This document shows positions 21,222 through 34,075 of a stretch of 64,000 nucleotides of DNA, piece after piece. The stretch is from Clitoria ternatea. Its lineage: Eukaryota; Streptophyta; Magnoliopsida; Fabales; Fabaceae. The DNA is taken from the NCBI GenBank assembly GCA_037962975.1, contig CM075672.1:128450001-128514000 (forward strand), given 5' to 3'. Made by a program: the position numbers and the translations under genes. Below the pieces are notes generated by a model that searched no databases, had not been told where the DNA came from, and worked only from the letters and a program-made list of their open reading frames with translations. The first letter of the stretch is position 1. Each line of letters starts with the position of its first letter.

Positions 21222-22678
21222 CTAAAAGGGTGACTGCAAAAACATGGAGGATTTCTGCCTATCAAACTCTCCTCCAAAGTAGAGTTTGAGTCTTTGGACA
21301 TTCACCTTAAAAGTTCTTCCAGTGGCTAGTTCTTTCACCTCAATTGCACCATAAGGGAAAACCTCATTCACAATAAAAGGTCCAGACCACTTTGATCTTA
21401 ATTTTCCTAGAAAGAGTTTCAGTCTAGAATTGAATAACAGGACCTTATCATCTTTTTGAAACTCTTTTCTATTTATCCACTTATCATGCCACCTCTTAGT
21501 TTTCTCTTTATAAATTGAGGCACTCTGATAAGCATTGAGTCTAAACTCCTCAAGTTCATGGAGTTTTAGGACTCTTTCCTCTTGAGATTGGTCAAAATCC
21601 ATATTTAACAGCTTTGTGGCCTACCATGCCTTATGTTCTAACTCTACAGGGAGATGGCAAGCCTTACCATATACCAAATGATAAGGAGACATGCCAATAG
21701 GATTTTTAAATGCTGTTCTATAGGCCCACAATGCATCATCCAATTTCACAGACCAATCTTTCCTAGACTTCCCTACCACTTTCTCTAATATTCTCTTGAT
21801 TTCTCTATTGGAAAGCTCAACTTGTCCACAGGTTTATGGATGATATGGAGTGGATACCTTATGCAGTACCTCATAGTGTTTTAAGGCTTTTTCCATGATT
21901 CTATTATGGAAATGTGACCCTCCATCTCTAATGATGACTCTAGGGACTCCAAATCTAGAGAAAATGTTTTTCTTTATAAACCTAAGCACCACATGTGCAT
22001 CATTGGTTTTGGTAGGGATTGCCTCCACCCACTTGGAGACTAATCCACAGCAACAAGGATATACTTATTAGAGAATGACTTTGGGAATGGTCCCATGAAC
22101 TCAATGCACCAAACATCAAATAACTCCACAACTAAAATATTTATCAAAGGCATGCCAGCTTTAGTAGAGAGACCTCCACTTCTTTAGCACTTATCACACC
22201 TTTGCATATATACTCTAGCATCCTGAAAAATTGTTGGCCAATAAAAGCCACATTGCAACACTTTTGCTGTAGTTCTAGAGGCACCATGGTGTCCTCCATA
22301 ATAGGAGTCATGGCAATGCCACAGGAGTCTTTCTTGCTCTGATTCAGGCACACATCTCTTGATAATTCCGTCTATTCCTATCTTATAAAGAAATAGATCA
22401 TCCCATAGAAAGATTTTACTGTCATGGAAGAATTTTTTCTTCATTTCGGATGTCCACCCTTCAAGTACCACAGCGGCACTTTTAAAGTTGGCCATATCAG
22501 CATACCATGGCCCTGTGATAATTGCCATCAGCCTCTCTTCTAGGAATTCCTCTTTAATTAAGATAGAATCTGATTCACCCTCCAGACGGGAGAGTTGATC
22601 AGCCACTGAGTTCTCTACTCCCTTTTTATCTCTTATTTCCAAATCAAACTCTTGGAGTAAAAGAACCCACCTAATCAA
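21222..22678 (-). pseudogene. Integrase of Athila-like B
   Basis: The end of RNase H (ENSVADQLSRLEG) leads to the zinc-binding region LLWHCHDSYYGGHHGASRT and RCDKC. In the core, the first catalytic position reads CIEFMGPFP, with Glu where Asp is usual. The second is in IIRDGGSHFHN and the third, Glu, in GQVELSN. The C-terminal portion has WSGPFIVNEVFPYGAIEV. Stops occur near 22186, 22026 and 21625. Confidence 0.85.
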
Positions 22679-24000
22679 CCTTGGCTTTGATTCTTTTTAG
22701 CTAGCAAGTACTTGATTATTGAATGATCTATATACACAATGACCTTAGCACCAATCAAGTAAGTACTGAATTTATCAAATGCATACACCACAGTAAGCAT
22801 TTCTTTTTCAGTAGTGGTGTACTTTATTTGATTCTCATTTAATACTTTGCTAGCATAATAAATGACATGTGTTAATGTTTTTTTCTTTTGTCCTAGCACA
22901 GCTCCTATGGCAAAATCACTTGCATCACACATGAGTTTAAATGGTAAGGACCAATAGGTGCTGCAAGGATTGGAGCTGAAATTAATTTTTGTTTTAAATT
23001 TTCAAAAGCCTTGACACAGTTTTCATAAAAAATAAAAGCATGATCTTTCACCAGTAAATCAGTCAAAGGCTTTGCTATTTTTGAAAAATCTCTTATAAAT
23101 CTCCTATAGAAGCCACCACATCCTAAGAAACTCCTCACTCCTTTCACATTGATTGGGGGAGGAAGTTTTTCAATGATATCAATCTTGGCTCTATCTACTT
23201 GAATGCCCTCAACAGAGATTTTGTGGCCAAGGACTATCCCTCCTCTAACCATAAAATGACACTTTTCCCAATTGAGGAAAAGATTAGTCTCCTGACATCT
23301 CACCAGCACCTTAGATAGGTTGCTGAGGCATATATCAAAGTTGTTTCTAAACACAGAGAAGTCATCCATAAACACCTCAATAAACTTCTCTACCATGTCC
23401 CCAAAAATTACCAGCATACACCTTTGAAAGGTTGCTGGTGCATTAAAACAAGCCAAAAGGCATGCGCCTATATGCAAAGATTCTATATGGATAGGTAAAG
23501 GCTGTCTTCTCTTGATCTTTTGGATCAACCACAATTTAGTTGTAACCAGAATATCCATCAAGGAAGTAGTAACACTCATGACCTGACAGCCTCTCAAGCA
23601 TTTGGTCTACAAATGGTAAAGAAAAGTGGTCTTTTCTAGTGGATTCATTAAGCCTTCTATAATTTATGCACATTCTCCAACCTATAGTTGGTCTAGTGGC
23701 AATGACTTCACCATCTTCATTTTTAACAGTGGTCATCCCACCTTTCTTAGGAACCACTTGGACTAGACTAATCCAAGCGCTGTCTAAGATAGGATAGATA
23801 ATCCCTGCATCAAGGAGTTTAACCACTTCTTTCCTTACAACCACTTTCATTATGGGGTTTAATCTTCTTTGTGGCTGAACAACAGGGGAATAGTCATCCT
23901 CCATCAAAATTTTGTGCATACAAAATGATGGACTAATTCCCTTTAAATCAGAGATATTCCAACCAATGGCAGATTCATGTTTTCTTAAAACCCCTATCAA
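22675..24000 (-). pseudogene. Reverse transcriptase and RNase H of Athila-like B
   Basis: Landmarks: VVPKKGGMTTVKNEDGE, WRMCINYRRLNESTRKDHFS, HECYYFLDGYSGYN, then FNAPATFQRCM, the catalytic box VFMDDFSVF, GCGGFYRRFIRDF, and RNase H with CDASDFAIGAVLGQ and YTTTEKEML. A stop follows GYSGYN where Gln is usual. A one-base shift near 23450 and another near 22680 break the frame. The GGMTTVKNEDGE insert is typical of Athila RT. Confidence 0.9.
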
Positions 24001-24944
24001 TTTTCTACATCCTCATCTTTTAAATCAGCATTAATAATTACAGGATGTGATTCATTATCTCCTAAGAAAACATATCTCAAATAAGAAGGCAAAGGTTTCA
24101 AATCATTCTTTTCTTCAAACACTTCCTTACCTTTCTCAAGTTCAGTATTATTTAATTTTTATTTCTTTTCATTTTCTAATTCACCTACTTCACATGCTTC
24201 TAGTAGGTTCAGTAACTCATTATGTGAGTCATCTAACTCCTTAGTCTCGGAGTCAAAATCATCCTCAAGAAAGGCTTATAAAACCTCTTCTTCAGTTCTT
24301 AACAGCATAGGAGTCTTATAGCTTTTAATTTCTTCAAGCATAAAACAATCCATTTTCTCAGCTGGATGTTTTATAGCATTAAAGACATTAAAAGTTACCT
24401 GCTCCTCTTGAACTCTCAGCATGAGTTCTTCCTTCTCTACATCAATTAAAGCTCTTCTTGTAGCTAAGAAGGGTCTCCCTAGAATTAAAGGAATCTCTCT
24501 ATCAGCTTCCATATCCAAAACTACAAAATCAGCTGGGAAGATGAACTTACGTACCTTAACTAACAAGTCTTCCAACATCCCATGAGGATATTTGATAGAC
24601 CTATCAGCCAACTATAAAGACAGGCGAGTTGGTTGCAGGTCATTAATTCCTAATTTCCTCATTAAGGACAAAGGCATGAGGTTTATGCTAGCCCCAAGAT
24701 CACATAAAGTACTTCCTACATGAACATCCCCTATTGCACAAGGTATTGTAAAAGATCCAGGATCTTTTAGCTTTTGAGGAAGTTTCTTTTGAATAATTGC
24801 ACTACACTCTTGAATGAGAGCAATCATTTCATCTCCCTTAAGCTTTCTCTTCTTAGACAGAAGCTCTTTCAAGAATTTAGCATAGGAAGGCATCTTTTGC
24901 AATGCCTCAGCAAAGGGAATATTTATGTGAAGCTTTTTAAACAC
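24001..24944 (-). pseudogene. Protease region of Athila-like B
   Basis: IPCAIGDVHVGSTLCDLGASINLMPLS contains the protease site; DLGAS is the usual form in this group. Upstream is the conserved PSYAKFLKELLSKKRKL. Downstream are PLILGRPFLATRRALIDVE and an acidic linker to the RT. Stops follow TRLSL and TEEEVL. Confidence 0.85.
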
Positions 24945-26460
24945 ATCTAAGAACTTAGCAAACTTTTGCTCCTCTATCTATTTCTTAAATCTATGTGGAA
25001 ATAGAGCATTCTTTAATTACTCAGGAGTTAGCTTAATAGCTTCCTCCAAGATCAAATCAATCTTTTTCTTTTTCTTTTTCTTTTGATGAACTTGGTTTTC
25101 TTTCTCTTTCTCTGTTTCAACTTTATTTTTAGTTTCATCATTAACTTGTTCATTTACCCACTCTTTTTCTTTTTCTACTTCTTTTTCTGAATTATCTTCC
25201 TGACTTGGAGTAGGGATAAGAACTTTCCCACTCCTTGTGGTTATTTCCTTACAATGTTCCCTTGGATTTACCTTAGTATCTCCAGGAAAATTTCCTGACT
25301 GTCTCTCAACTAACTATTTTGATAGCTGTCCAACCTTGTTTTCCAGATTTCGAATAGACGCTTCTTGATTTTTAAAGATGGCTTGAGTGGCCTGAATGAA
25401 CTGAGATAGCACATTCTCAAGTTCAGACTTTTCTTTAGAGGGAAGGGGAGAAGGTTGTTGTGATCTAGTTATGGTTTGATTTTGTGGCATGTTTTGATTC
25501 AAATGTGGACCTTTCTGCCATGAAAAGTTGGGGTGATTTCTATAGTTAGGATTAAAGGAATTAGAGGGATAATTCCTTTGAAATTGTTGCTGCCCCATGT
25601 AATTAACTTGTTCAGTAGGCACATTTGGATCACACATGCCATTTTCATGATCTCCACCATAAAAATCACAGCTCATCATATAAACTTGACTAGGCTTTTG
25701 AAGTTTTGAAATCTGTACACTTAGTTTCTCTAAAGCCTGAGTCATCAACTTACTTTGAGCCAAATAAACATCTTGTGCTTCTAATTCTAATATCCCTCTT
25801 TTAGGGATTTGGCTCCTTTCACTAACCAAACATTCATTTGAAGCCATTACATCAATCAACTCTATAGCTTCTTCTATAGTTTTTGTGGTTAATGAACCTC
25901 CAGCTGAGGCATCAATCAAGACTCTAATTGCTGGTCTTACACCATTATAGAATATGGTAACTTGCTGCACATTAGGAATCCTATGGTGAGGACATTTCCT
26001 CAAACTCTCTTTGTACCTATCCCATGCTTCCATCAGAGATTCACCCTCTCTTTGTTGGAAACAAGTGATTTCAGTGCAACTTGGCATACTTGGAAGGAGG
26101 GAAATGTTTAATCAAAAATTTTCTTTGTAAATCCTCCCAAGTGGATATACTGCCTCTTGGTTGGCTCTGCAACCAGGCTTTTGCACGGTCCCTTAGAGAA
26201 AAAGGAAATAATCTCAATCTTATTGCCTCATTAGGGACACCATTCATTTTCACTGTATCACAAATTTGGAGGAAGATTGCTAGATGTAAATTTGGATCCC
26301 CAACCTCACTTCCTCCGAATTGGTCATTTCTAACCAACTGTAGCAAAACCGGTTTAAGTTCAAAATTATTAGCTGCAATTAGAGGCCTAAGGATGCTAGA
26401 TTACGATCCTTCTTCAGTAGGCCTAGAGTAGTCACCCAGTGTAACTCTCCTCTGTTCCAT
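24945..26460 (-). pseudogene. gag of Athila-like B
   Basis: The likely start is the ATG at 26460-26458 (MEQRRVTLGDYSRP). Retrotrans_gag signatures follow: AIRLRLFPFSLRDRAKAWLQ, STWEDLQRKFLIKHFPPSK and EITCFQQREGESLMEAWDRYKE. YMMSCDFYGGDHENGMC is the Cys/His part. A Lys/Glu-rich linker (KKKKKKK near 25065) leads to the protease. A frame change near 26080 and stops near 26400, 25312, 25020 and 24980 break it. Confidence 0.85.
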
Positions 26461-26697
26461 TTCTTGCTCTTCTTTTTACTTTTTCTCCTTTCTAAGCTTA
26501 CGCTCTAACAAATCAATATCAGGATCAAAGAAGAATGGCTCTCCTCTGTTCCTTGACTGTATACACCAAATATTTCACACAATAAAATTAAAGCTCCTGC
26601 TACACTAAAAACGAGAATTAAACTACTACAGGATGAAAAACAAAATTAAATGGTTCAGTCTAGTACCGGTCCAAGGATTGTTGATATTACTCAATAA

Positions 26698-26715
26698 TCC
26701 CCGGCAACGGCGCCA
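26698..26715 (-). other. Primer-binding site of B
   Basis: The minus strand reads TGGCGCCGTTGCCGGGGA, a few bases inside the 5' LTR. This sequence is typical of Athila/Tat gypsy elements; it is commonly assigned to tRNA-Asp, from memory. Confidence 0.85.
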
Positions 26716-26721
26716 TTAACT

Positions 26722-28237
26722 TGATGCATAAATCCTGAGCCATTAACTTGGTGTGTAACTCTCAGATGATTTATATTCTTTTGGCAAATGCACCAATTGT
26801 TAAATTTGTAATATATTTGATCGCCCCATAGGGATTGAGGTAATTATCGCAATCTTGGACTAGCACAAGCTGAACCAACATAAGTAGATAGAATTCATTC
26901 TGTTTTTGTTATTTTTATACTTTCTATGTTTTTGTATTTTCAGAAACAATAGAAGAGATAAAGTGTGATTAATAGAAGATAGGTAGGATTACTTTAGCTT
27001 AGAACTTCATCAAGAAACATGCAATTGAGGTTCAATTAAGTTCAGATGCAAGAGAACAATTCACAGATGGTTAATCCCTAATCCCTTAGGTAATTAACAT
27101 TAATTCGTAAGCATTAAACCCTAATCGCTTAGGTGTTTAGTGACAGAGAAATCTAATATGAAATTGGGGATCGAACCCTAACTATTCACCTACTTACTAG
27201 GCTTGAACTAGTTAGCAAGCCAGAAGTTACCTAAGCCTTAACTATGATTCCTCACTGGTGAGATTCTTTATTTGGATCTGAATTTGTCAATTCAACAGAG
27301 TAGATCCACTTCTCAGCTTGTTCTCCTCTTGATTTAGAAGATAATTTCCTTAATACAGCTTTAAGATTCCATCGGAAGCTTTAGCAATCCTAACCCTAGG
27401 GCTTTAGAAACCCATAGGAATGGATTCAGATGAAGGAATATGGAAAGACATGGACGAGAGAGTTTAGAGAGAGAAAAGAATTAGAGAGAGATTAGAAATG
27501 AAAAAATAAGTCGTGTTATTGCTTCTGTGTGTGTATCTCTTCCTTTTACAGAGGATGTACAAGTATATATATAACTTACAGCTAGCTAACTAACTAACTA
27601 ATTACAAGAGACACCTAATTAATAATTAAACTAACTAACTAATTACATGATTATAGAGAAATAATTAATTACAAGACATTACTTAAATTACTAAGGTACA
27701 ACAGAAACATAACTAATTAATGGGAACTGCAGCACTTCGCTTGGAGGGAAAAATAATGAACTGGATTAACCAACTTCACGCTTGAGCATGATTGCAAGGT
27801 GCTTAAGCGTGAGCTTGAATTATTGAATGTAAAGGAATCACGCTTGAGCATGACTGAGTGAGCTTGTGCGTGATCGAAGGCTACATGCTGTGACATTTAC
27901 GTGGATTGCATGGTAACCTCTAGCTTGAGTGTGGAACTTCCAAGCTTGAGTGTGAAAGGTTTAAGTTCCTTACTGCACCTGTAAATAAATAAATGCCTAG
28001 TGTATATACACTGGCTATCTAACGTATGTATGTTGGGTTAGTGAATTTACAAATAAACAAATTTCCTTATATATTTATCTTTTTACCCATTTTCTTGCAT
28101 AATTCAAACACTTTTGAATTAAATAGATAAAACCAAAATTAATGACAATTTATTAAATAATAATGCCAAACTAAACAAAATTAAATGGATTAAGTTAAAT
28201 TAAAGGTGAAATTATTAAGTCTTTTCAAGACTTATCA
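26722..28237 (-). repeat. 5' LTR of Athila-like B
   Basis: 1516 bp, aligned along its length with 15528-17039. On the minus strand it begins TGATAAGTC and ends GCATCA. It differs from the 3' LTR at scattered positions, largely C/T and G/A, plus small indels such as a shorter TA run near 27565. Confidence 0.9.
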
Positions 28238-29617
28238 GTACTTGATGACATATGAAAATTGTTCCAAGTACTCAACCCACTTAGCATGACTTTTGTTTAA
28301 CTTATGTTACCCCTTAATGAACTTTAGTGATTGGTGACCACTGTCTATAACAAACTCTTTTGGGATCAAGTAGTGTTCCCAAGTTTGTAGGGCTCTAATT
28401 AATGTATAACATTCTTTGTCATATATGGGATAGTTGAGAGTTGCCTCATTGAGCTTTTCACTAAAGAAAGCAATGGGGTGACCTTCTTGTAATAGAACGA
28501 CTCCTATTCCCACATTTGAAGCGTCACACTCAAGCTCAAATGTTTTTGAAAAATTTAGAAGTGCCAAAATTATCGCATGAGTGAGCTTCTCCTTGAGATC
28601 TAAAAAGGCTTTCTCTTGCCTTTGCCTCCATATAAAAGGAACATTCTTTTTTACCAACTCATTTATAGGGGAGGCTAAGGTAGAGAAATCTTTCATAAAT
28701 CTCCTATAGAAACTTGCTAGACCATGAAAGCTTCTTACTTCACTCATATTTTTAGGTGTTGGCCAATCTTGGATTGCCTTTACTTTTGAGTGATCTACTT
28801 CTACACCCTTAGAACTGACTACGAATCCAAGGAATACAATGCTATCCATGCCAAAAGAACATTTTTCAAAATTTGCATAGAGATTGTTTGTTCTTAAAGC
28901 AAGCATAACTTGTTTGAGATGGTTTAGATGAGAGGTAATGGTCTTTGAGTAAATTAAAATCTCGTTAAAGTAGACCACAACAAAATGCCCAATGAATTCC
29001 CTCAAAACATGATTCATGAGTCGCATAGAAGTACTTGGTGCATTAGTTAAGCCAAAAGGCATAACTAACCACTCATATAGTCCAAGTTTGGTTTTAAAAG
29101 CGGCTTTCCATTCATCTCCTTCTTTGATTCTTATTTGGTGATAGCCACTTTTAAGATCAATCTTGGAAAATATAGTAGTACCACTAAGCTCATTAAGCAT
29201 ATCATCAAGTCTAGGTATTAGATGCCTATACTTGATGGTTATGTTGTTTATGGCTCTACAATCTGTACACATTCTCCATGAACTGTCTCTTTTAGGAACC
29301 AACAAAATAGGTAAAGCACAAGGGCTTGAACTCTCTCTAATCCAACCCTTAGATAGTAGTTCATTCACTTGATTCTCTATTTCTAGGCTTTCCCTAGGGT
29401 TGCACCTATATGCAGGTTTATTTGGAAGACTAGCACCGGGGATTAAATCTATTTGGTGCTCAATGCCCCTAATAGGAGGTAAGCCTTTTGGGATATCTTT
29501 TGGGAAGAGATCTTTAAATTCATTTAGGATGTTTTGAATCCCTTTGGGAAAAGAAGGAGGAAAAGAGCCCATTGAGCACATAGAAGTGCTAGGGATGTCT
29601 TTTGCATACATGATCAA
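28238..29617 (-). pseudogene. Reverse transcriptase and RNase H of gypsy E2
   Basis: A long open frame (29617-28307) holds GIEHQIDLIPGASLPNKPAYR, IDLKSGYHQIRI, VMPFGLTNAPSTSM, FLGFVVSSKGVEVD and RNase H up to HQSLKFIKG. The catalytic box, YFDDILIYSK in E1, reads YFNEILIYSK here, so both catalytic Asp residues are replaced. An in-frame TAA follows FIKG, where the E1 copy has CAA. Element B cuts the gene 70 bp further on. Confidence 0.9.
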
Positions 29618-30300
29618 GCAATGCTTTTATGAAAATATAGCATGCTTCATATCATGTTTGTTGGCCAAATAGTTGGCTCTAGTGTCATCATAGATGATAA
29701 CTCCTTTTCCTTTATCCTCTTTTTTATTTTTCCTATGTTTTTCTAGATGATTAGAGGAAGAAGATCCTAACTCTCTATCTCTTTTTAGCTTTATTTGTAG
29801 TTGATCTTTAGCTACTTGTTGTGGAGTTAGGGGGTGTAAAACTATCTTCTTACCATCTAACTTGAATGTGAGAGTGTTAGTGAACCCCTCATGGATGACC
29901 TTCCTATCGAATTGCCAAGGTCTTCCTAGTAGTATGTGAGTTTCCTTCATAGGTACTACATCACAAGTAAATTTATCATTATATGTGCCTATTGTGAAGT
30001 TGATTAAGACTTACTTATTAACTAACATTTCCCCTCTTTTATTAGGCCGTTGCAACTTATAAGGTCTAGGGTGATCTATTAGTTCTAAGCCCATCTTATT
30101 TACTAATCTTTGGCTCACAACTCCCACTATCCACAATGAGAGAACATAGTTTGTCATTTATGTAACATCTTGTATTAAAGCTGTTCTCTCTTTGTGTAGT
30201 GTCATCTAGCTTAACATGACTACCAAGCAATCTTCTAATCATGTAAAGCTCACCCTCATCCCCTAAAATATGCTCACTATCATAGGAATCACTACTTGAG
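29618..30300 (-). pseudogene. Protease region of gypsy E2
   Basis: The active-site sequence LIVDSGS is encoded at about 30120-30140 on the minus strand. KETHILLGRPWQFDRKVIHEG follows near 29950-29890, a chromovirus-type stretch between protease and RT. Stops near 30080-30000 break the frame. The GRPWQFDRKV frame then runs to about 29627. Confidence 0.8.
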
Positions 30301-30308
30301 TCATCACG

Positions 30309-31375
30309 TCATGTGTGATTATCAGAATCAGGCTCTGATAGACTTGAGTAGGTTCCATTAGTTTTCAAAATCATTATTCTTTTTGTTGGACAGTCGGAAG
30401 CAATGTGACCTTTATCATGATATTTAAAACATTTTATGGTTGAAGATCTAGATGATTGTGGTTTAGATATGGATTCATGCCTATATTTTTGGTGCCTAAA
30501 GACTTTACCATTCTTATGCAACTCACTTTGTGGTTTGGAAGATGAAGTACGCACTTCCCTCTCCCTAGGGTTTCTCTCAAACCTACCTTTATTCTCTTCT
30601 CCTACCCACTTAGACTTGTAGGCTTTATTTTCCCCACTATAGGATTCTCTTTCTCTAAATTGGTCCTCTACCTTAGTGCATTGGTGCAGTAACTCTTCTA
30701 TATCTTCATGAGGAAGGAGTTCTACCCTATTTTTGATGTTCCTATTGAGGCCATGTAAGAACCTATGCATTAGGGTTTCTTCATCTTCTTCTAGATTGGC
30801 CCTAATCATGGCTATCTCTAAGGCTTTGTAGTAGTCTTCTACACTTTTTGAGCCTTGGGTGAGTCTATTTAGCTTTGCTAATAGCTCCCCTCTATAATAG
30901 TTAGGAACATATCTTTTTCTTAGGAGGGCTTTTAAGTCTACCCAATCATCTATGGGTGGAAAATCATCTTTTTTCCTCTCCTTACAAATTTGAGTCCACC
31001 ACACTAAGGCATAATTTTGGAAAGAAAGAGTTTCAATCCTAACTTTCTTTTCTTCTTTTATTTGGTATAAATTAAACAATTGCTCAACTCTCATCTCCCA
31101 TTCTAAGTAAGCTTCAACATCACTCTTGCCATTCAATGTGGGAATTTCAAATTTTACCTCTCTTAAGCCTATGCTTTCTCTTTTATGTTTATGGTGTCTT
31201 CTATGTCTAGGTTCTTCCTCACTATCACTATTGTTATGTCTTTAATTTCTTTGATTTCTATGTCTAGCTCTAGAGTTTTCATTATGCTCTAGTTATTTAA
31301 CCTATTGTTGATGTTATTCAAACTTTCCATTATATTATGAAGCATAGATTTGTTTTCCCTATCACTAGAAGACAT
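30309..31375 (-). pseudogene. gag of gypsy E2
   Basis: The likely start is the ATG at 31375-31373. A continuous frame from 31136 to 30309 covers EWEMRVEQLFNLYQIK, LSFQNYALVWWTQI and the linker. The knuckle reads CFKYHDKGHIASDC, with Tyr at the second Cys. E1 keeps CFKC at this position. Confidence 0.85.
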
Positions 31376-33243
31376 CTTTTAAGGTTGTCAAAGAAATTTA
31401 AGACAAAAGAACATAGTTGTAAACAAACTAGTCGAGGATGCTTGATGTAAGGCAAGTATTAGAGAACACACAATAATCCTAAAATACAAGTACTAGGTTT
31501 CTTTCCTAAGAGGAAACAAGTACCTAAGTTGTCTTGTACTAGGTTGTATCCTAGGATGTAGTACTATGATTAGTTATGCAAGAGCTAGGTTGTCTCTACC
31601 TATGTTCCTTATGATGATCCTAGGTTGTAACTAATCAAGTAACTAACCCTAACCAAGGCTAACTAAATTCAGTTACTATGTAGTTATCCTAACCAAACTA
31701 GTTCAACAAACTAACTAACACTTAACAAACCCTAACTAGCATTATTTATTTAGTTATGGAAGTTGTAACTAGATCTAACAACCCTAACTAACAACTAACT
31801 TCAGTTATAGGTTGGTTATGACCACTAACTAATTCAGTTACAATATGATAACTAGAATTAGTTCTAACTACTAACTAATTAACCAACTTAGTTAAGACAA
31901 GTAACTAACTAACAAATTTTAGTTAAGACCAATAACTAACTAACTACTTCTAGTTTTAACCAACTAACCAATTAACAATAATCAAATGCATATGCTTCTA
32001 CAAGCTAGCCAAAATTACTAATGGAAATGAAAAAAATTAATAGTGTCCAAAGTCCAATGTCCAATGGGTGTCCAAAATACAAGACAAAAACCTAATACAC
32101 AAAACCTAAGAATTCACAAATGTCCCTAAATGTCTAAAATTACAAGGTTTTTGCTTCCTTTACAAAGTCTTCACTTCTCTTTACTTGGATTTTGTAGAAG
32201 CTTCACCTCACCTACAAAATAATGCCAAGACAAAATTCTCCAACGAAATTTAGGTTAGCAAAAGGTAAGAAAAATTTTAAACCTCTCAAGTGTCCTGTCT
32301 CAAGCTCCTTACCCTTACTCTTTTAGTCTCAAGTCTACCAAAGCAATTGAACTCCTATCTCAAGTATCCTCAAAATGCTACCCTCAATGATGTAGAGAAG
32401 GGAATTGTGAGGGGTTTTGATTTTCTTTTTCTTTTTGTACCTTTTTCTCTTTTCTTTTATCTTTTGCCTCTTGTTTTTGTTTGATATTTCTTCCAAGTTT
32501 TAGCTCCCAAAAATCAAAACCCACAACTAGCTACACAAGTTTAATGTGCATTGTTTTGCTTACGAAGAAAAATACAACCTTCTTCCACCAAGATGAATGG
32601 AAGTTTATAATTCTTTTTGACAATATTTTCTTTTATGCAAACAATATGAAACAGAATTAAAGACGTCCTAATAGTGCATTCAAAACAAAAAAATTAAACC
32701 TAGATGCAAAACTAAGAGTAGATTTCTAACACACCTAATGATGGGCTACCTTTGGAGAACCTAAAATGAAGGTCTCCTAACACAATGGATTTGGAACCTT
32801 TAGAAGAGTTCCTAAAGATGATTAGGTCACTCTTTACACATGGATTGCACTTGCTAAAGGTTGATCAAAAAATTTTACTAGAACATAGAAAAGGTTCTAA
32901 CAATGGCACAACACACCTAGTTTGGCTCTAACTACCTAACAAACATGTAACTACCATTCTAACAACTTCGCAACCAAATTAACTAGATTGCCAACTCTGA
33001 ATTTTTGAAGTCCTAATCAAGACAAAGGTTATACCAAACCGAAATTGAAAGAACAATATGCCAAAAAGTGAAAGACAAAGAAGAACTAACACAAAACTTC
33101 AAAGAAACAACACTTTTTTATGGATTTTCTATCATATCATGGCATCAACAAGACAAGTATATGAATAAACTTGCACAAACAGCCAGCAAAAGAATCATAA
33201 AACCAAATGCTAAAGGAAGAAGAAGTAAGAAAAGAACCTCTTA
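31376..33243 (-). other. 5' leader of gypsy E2, non-coding
   Basis: This aligns with the E1 leader, including the CTAAC-rich stretch (31630-31960). It lacks about 430 bp after 32408 that E1 keeps. No gene is visible. Confidence 0.75.
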
Positions 33244-33259
33244 GGCTCAAATGATACCA
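33244..33259 (-). other. Primer-binding site of gypsy E2
   Basis: The minus strand reads TGGTATCATTTGAGCC, two bases after the LTR end, as in E1. Confidence 0.7.
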
Positions 33260-33261
33260 AA

Positions 33262-34075
33262 TGATGTAGGAGTTTCTTCAAGCTCCTTAAGAGGAAGGTG
33301 GATCTTGGCTCCTTTCCTTGTTCTTCCTTCAATTCAAGGGTTGAAATCTTGTCTTTCAATGCTTGAACCAAAACCACAAAAAGAAACTATAAGGGAAACT
33401 TGGACGAAAATAAAGCAGAGAAGAAGATAAAAGGTGAAAGAATTAGGACAAGGTGGAGGGAATAGAATGGAATGATGGAAGGAGAAGGTGGGAAGCCACT
33501 TCCTTAGGGAAGATAACTCCCTGATCTCACCACCAACAGGGAGACAATCCTTTTGGATAAGAGCTTGCTCTAGAGAACTCAATCCTAGAGAGAAGGAGGA
33601 GCTTCTCACTCTAGAAATTTACACTTAAAGTGAAAAATCTCAAAATGATCATTATTGTGTGGAATTTACAAAGGGGAGCTCCCTTATATAGCCTCTCTAG
33701 AATTTGGCCAAGGGATGGAGAATTGGGCTTGGATGATGGATCCAAGGCCCAATAGTACAAAAGGAGAGAATATGGCCTATACATGGCCCAAAGTGAAAGT
33801 ACATGGCCCTAAAGTGGCCCAATTGACCTAGCAAGGTCAAATAAAACCTAAATGTCTATAGAATCTAACTATGACTTATGTTACAAGATGAAAGCAGGTA
33901 GATCTTCATCGTGTCTCCCTTGGGCTTAGGCTCACTAAGCAAAGAGATGAAAAATGACAAGGCTTTATGGATGTTCTTTTTAGCTTTCTTAGACTTGGCA
34001 CTAATGAGGGGCCCTTTGTAAGCCTCTAGTCCTTTGTCCAATATAGTGTGTGGGTCCTCCCTTAGGATGTCCTCA
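33262..34075 (-). repeat. 5' LTR of gypsy E2 (right end of the tandem)
   Basis: 814 bp, the same length as the shared LTR, TG...CA on the minus strand, with a TATA box at 33681-33692. It is followed by TTAGT (34076-34080), the likely target duplication. It interrupts ORF3 of copia G. Confidence 0.9.

Larger units (their letters stand above)
15528..28237 (-). mobile_element. Athila-like Ty3/gypsy retrotransposon 'B', complete, 12.7 kb
   Basis: Two direct LTRs of about 1.5 kb (15528-17039 and 26722-28237) flank gag, protease, RT/RNase H, integrase and a third ORF, all on the minus strand. The primer-binding region TGGCGCCGTTGCCGGGGA and polypurine tract TTTGGGGATG are typical of the Athila/Tat group. 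The flanks are GAACT (15523-15527) and GTACT (28238-28242), a 5-bp target duplication with one mismatch. The flanking gypsy E2 sequence rejoins across it. Many stops show it is inactive. Confidence 0.92.
14209..34075 (-). mobile_element. CRM-like Ty3/gypsy copy E2, split by Athila-like element B
   Basis: The minus-strand order is LTR 34075-33262, primer-binding site, leader, gag, protease and RT (28238-31375), then, after element B, integrase (15527-14211) and the shared LTR. The polypurine tract GGAGGAGCATAA (14220-14209) precedes the shared LTR. The right flank is TTAGT at 34076-34080, the likely target duplication of the whole tandem in copia G. RT and integrase both carry active-site lesions. 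Confidence 0.85.
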
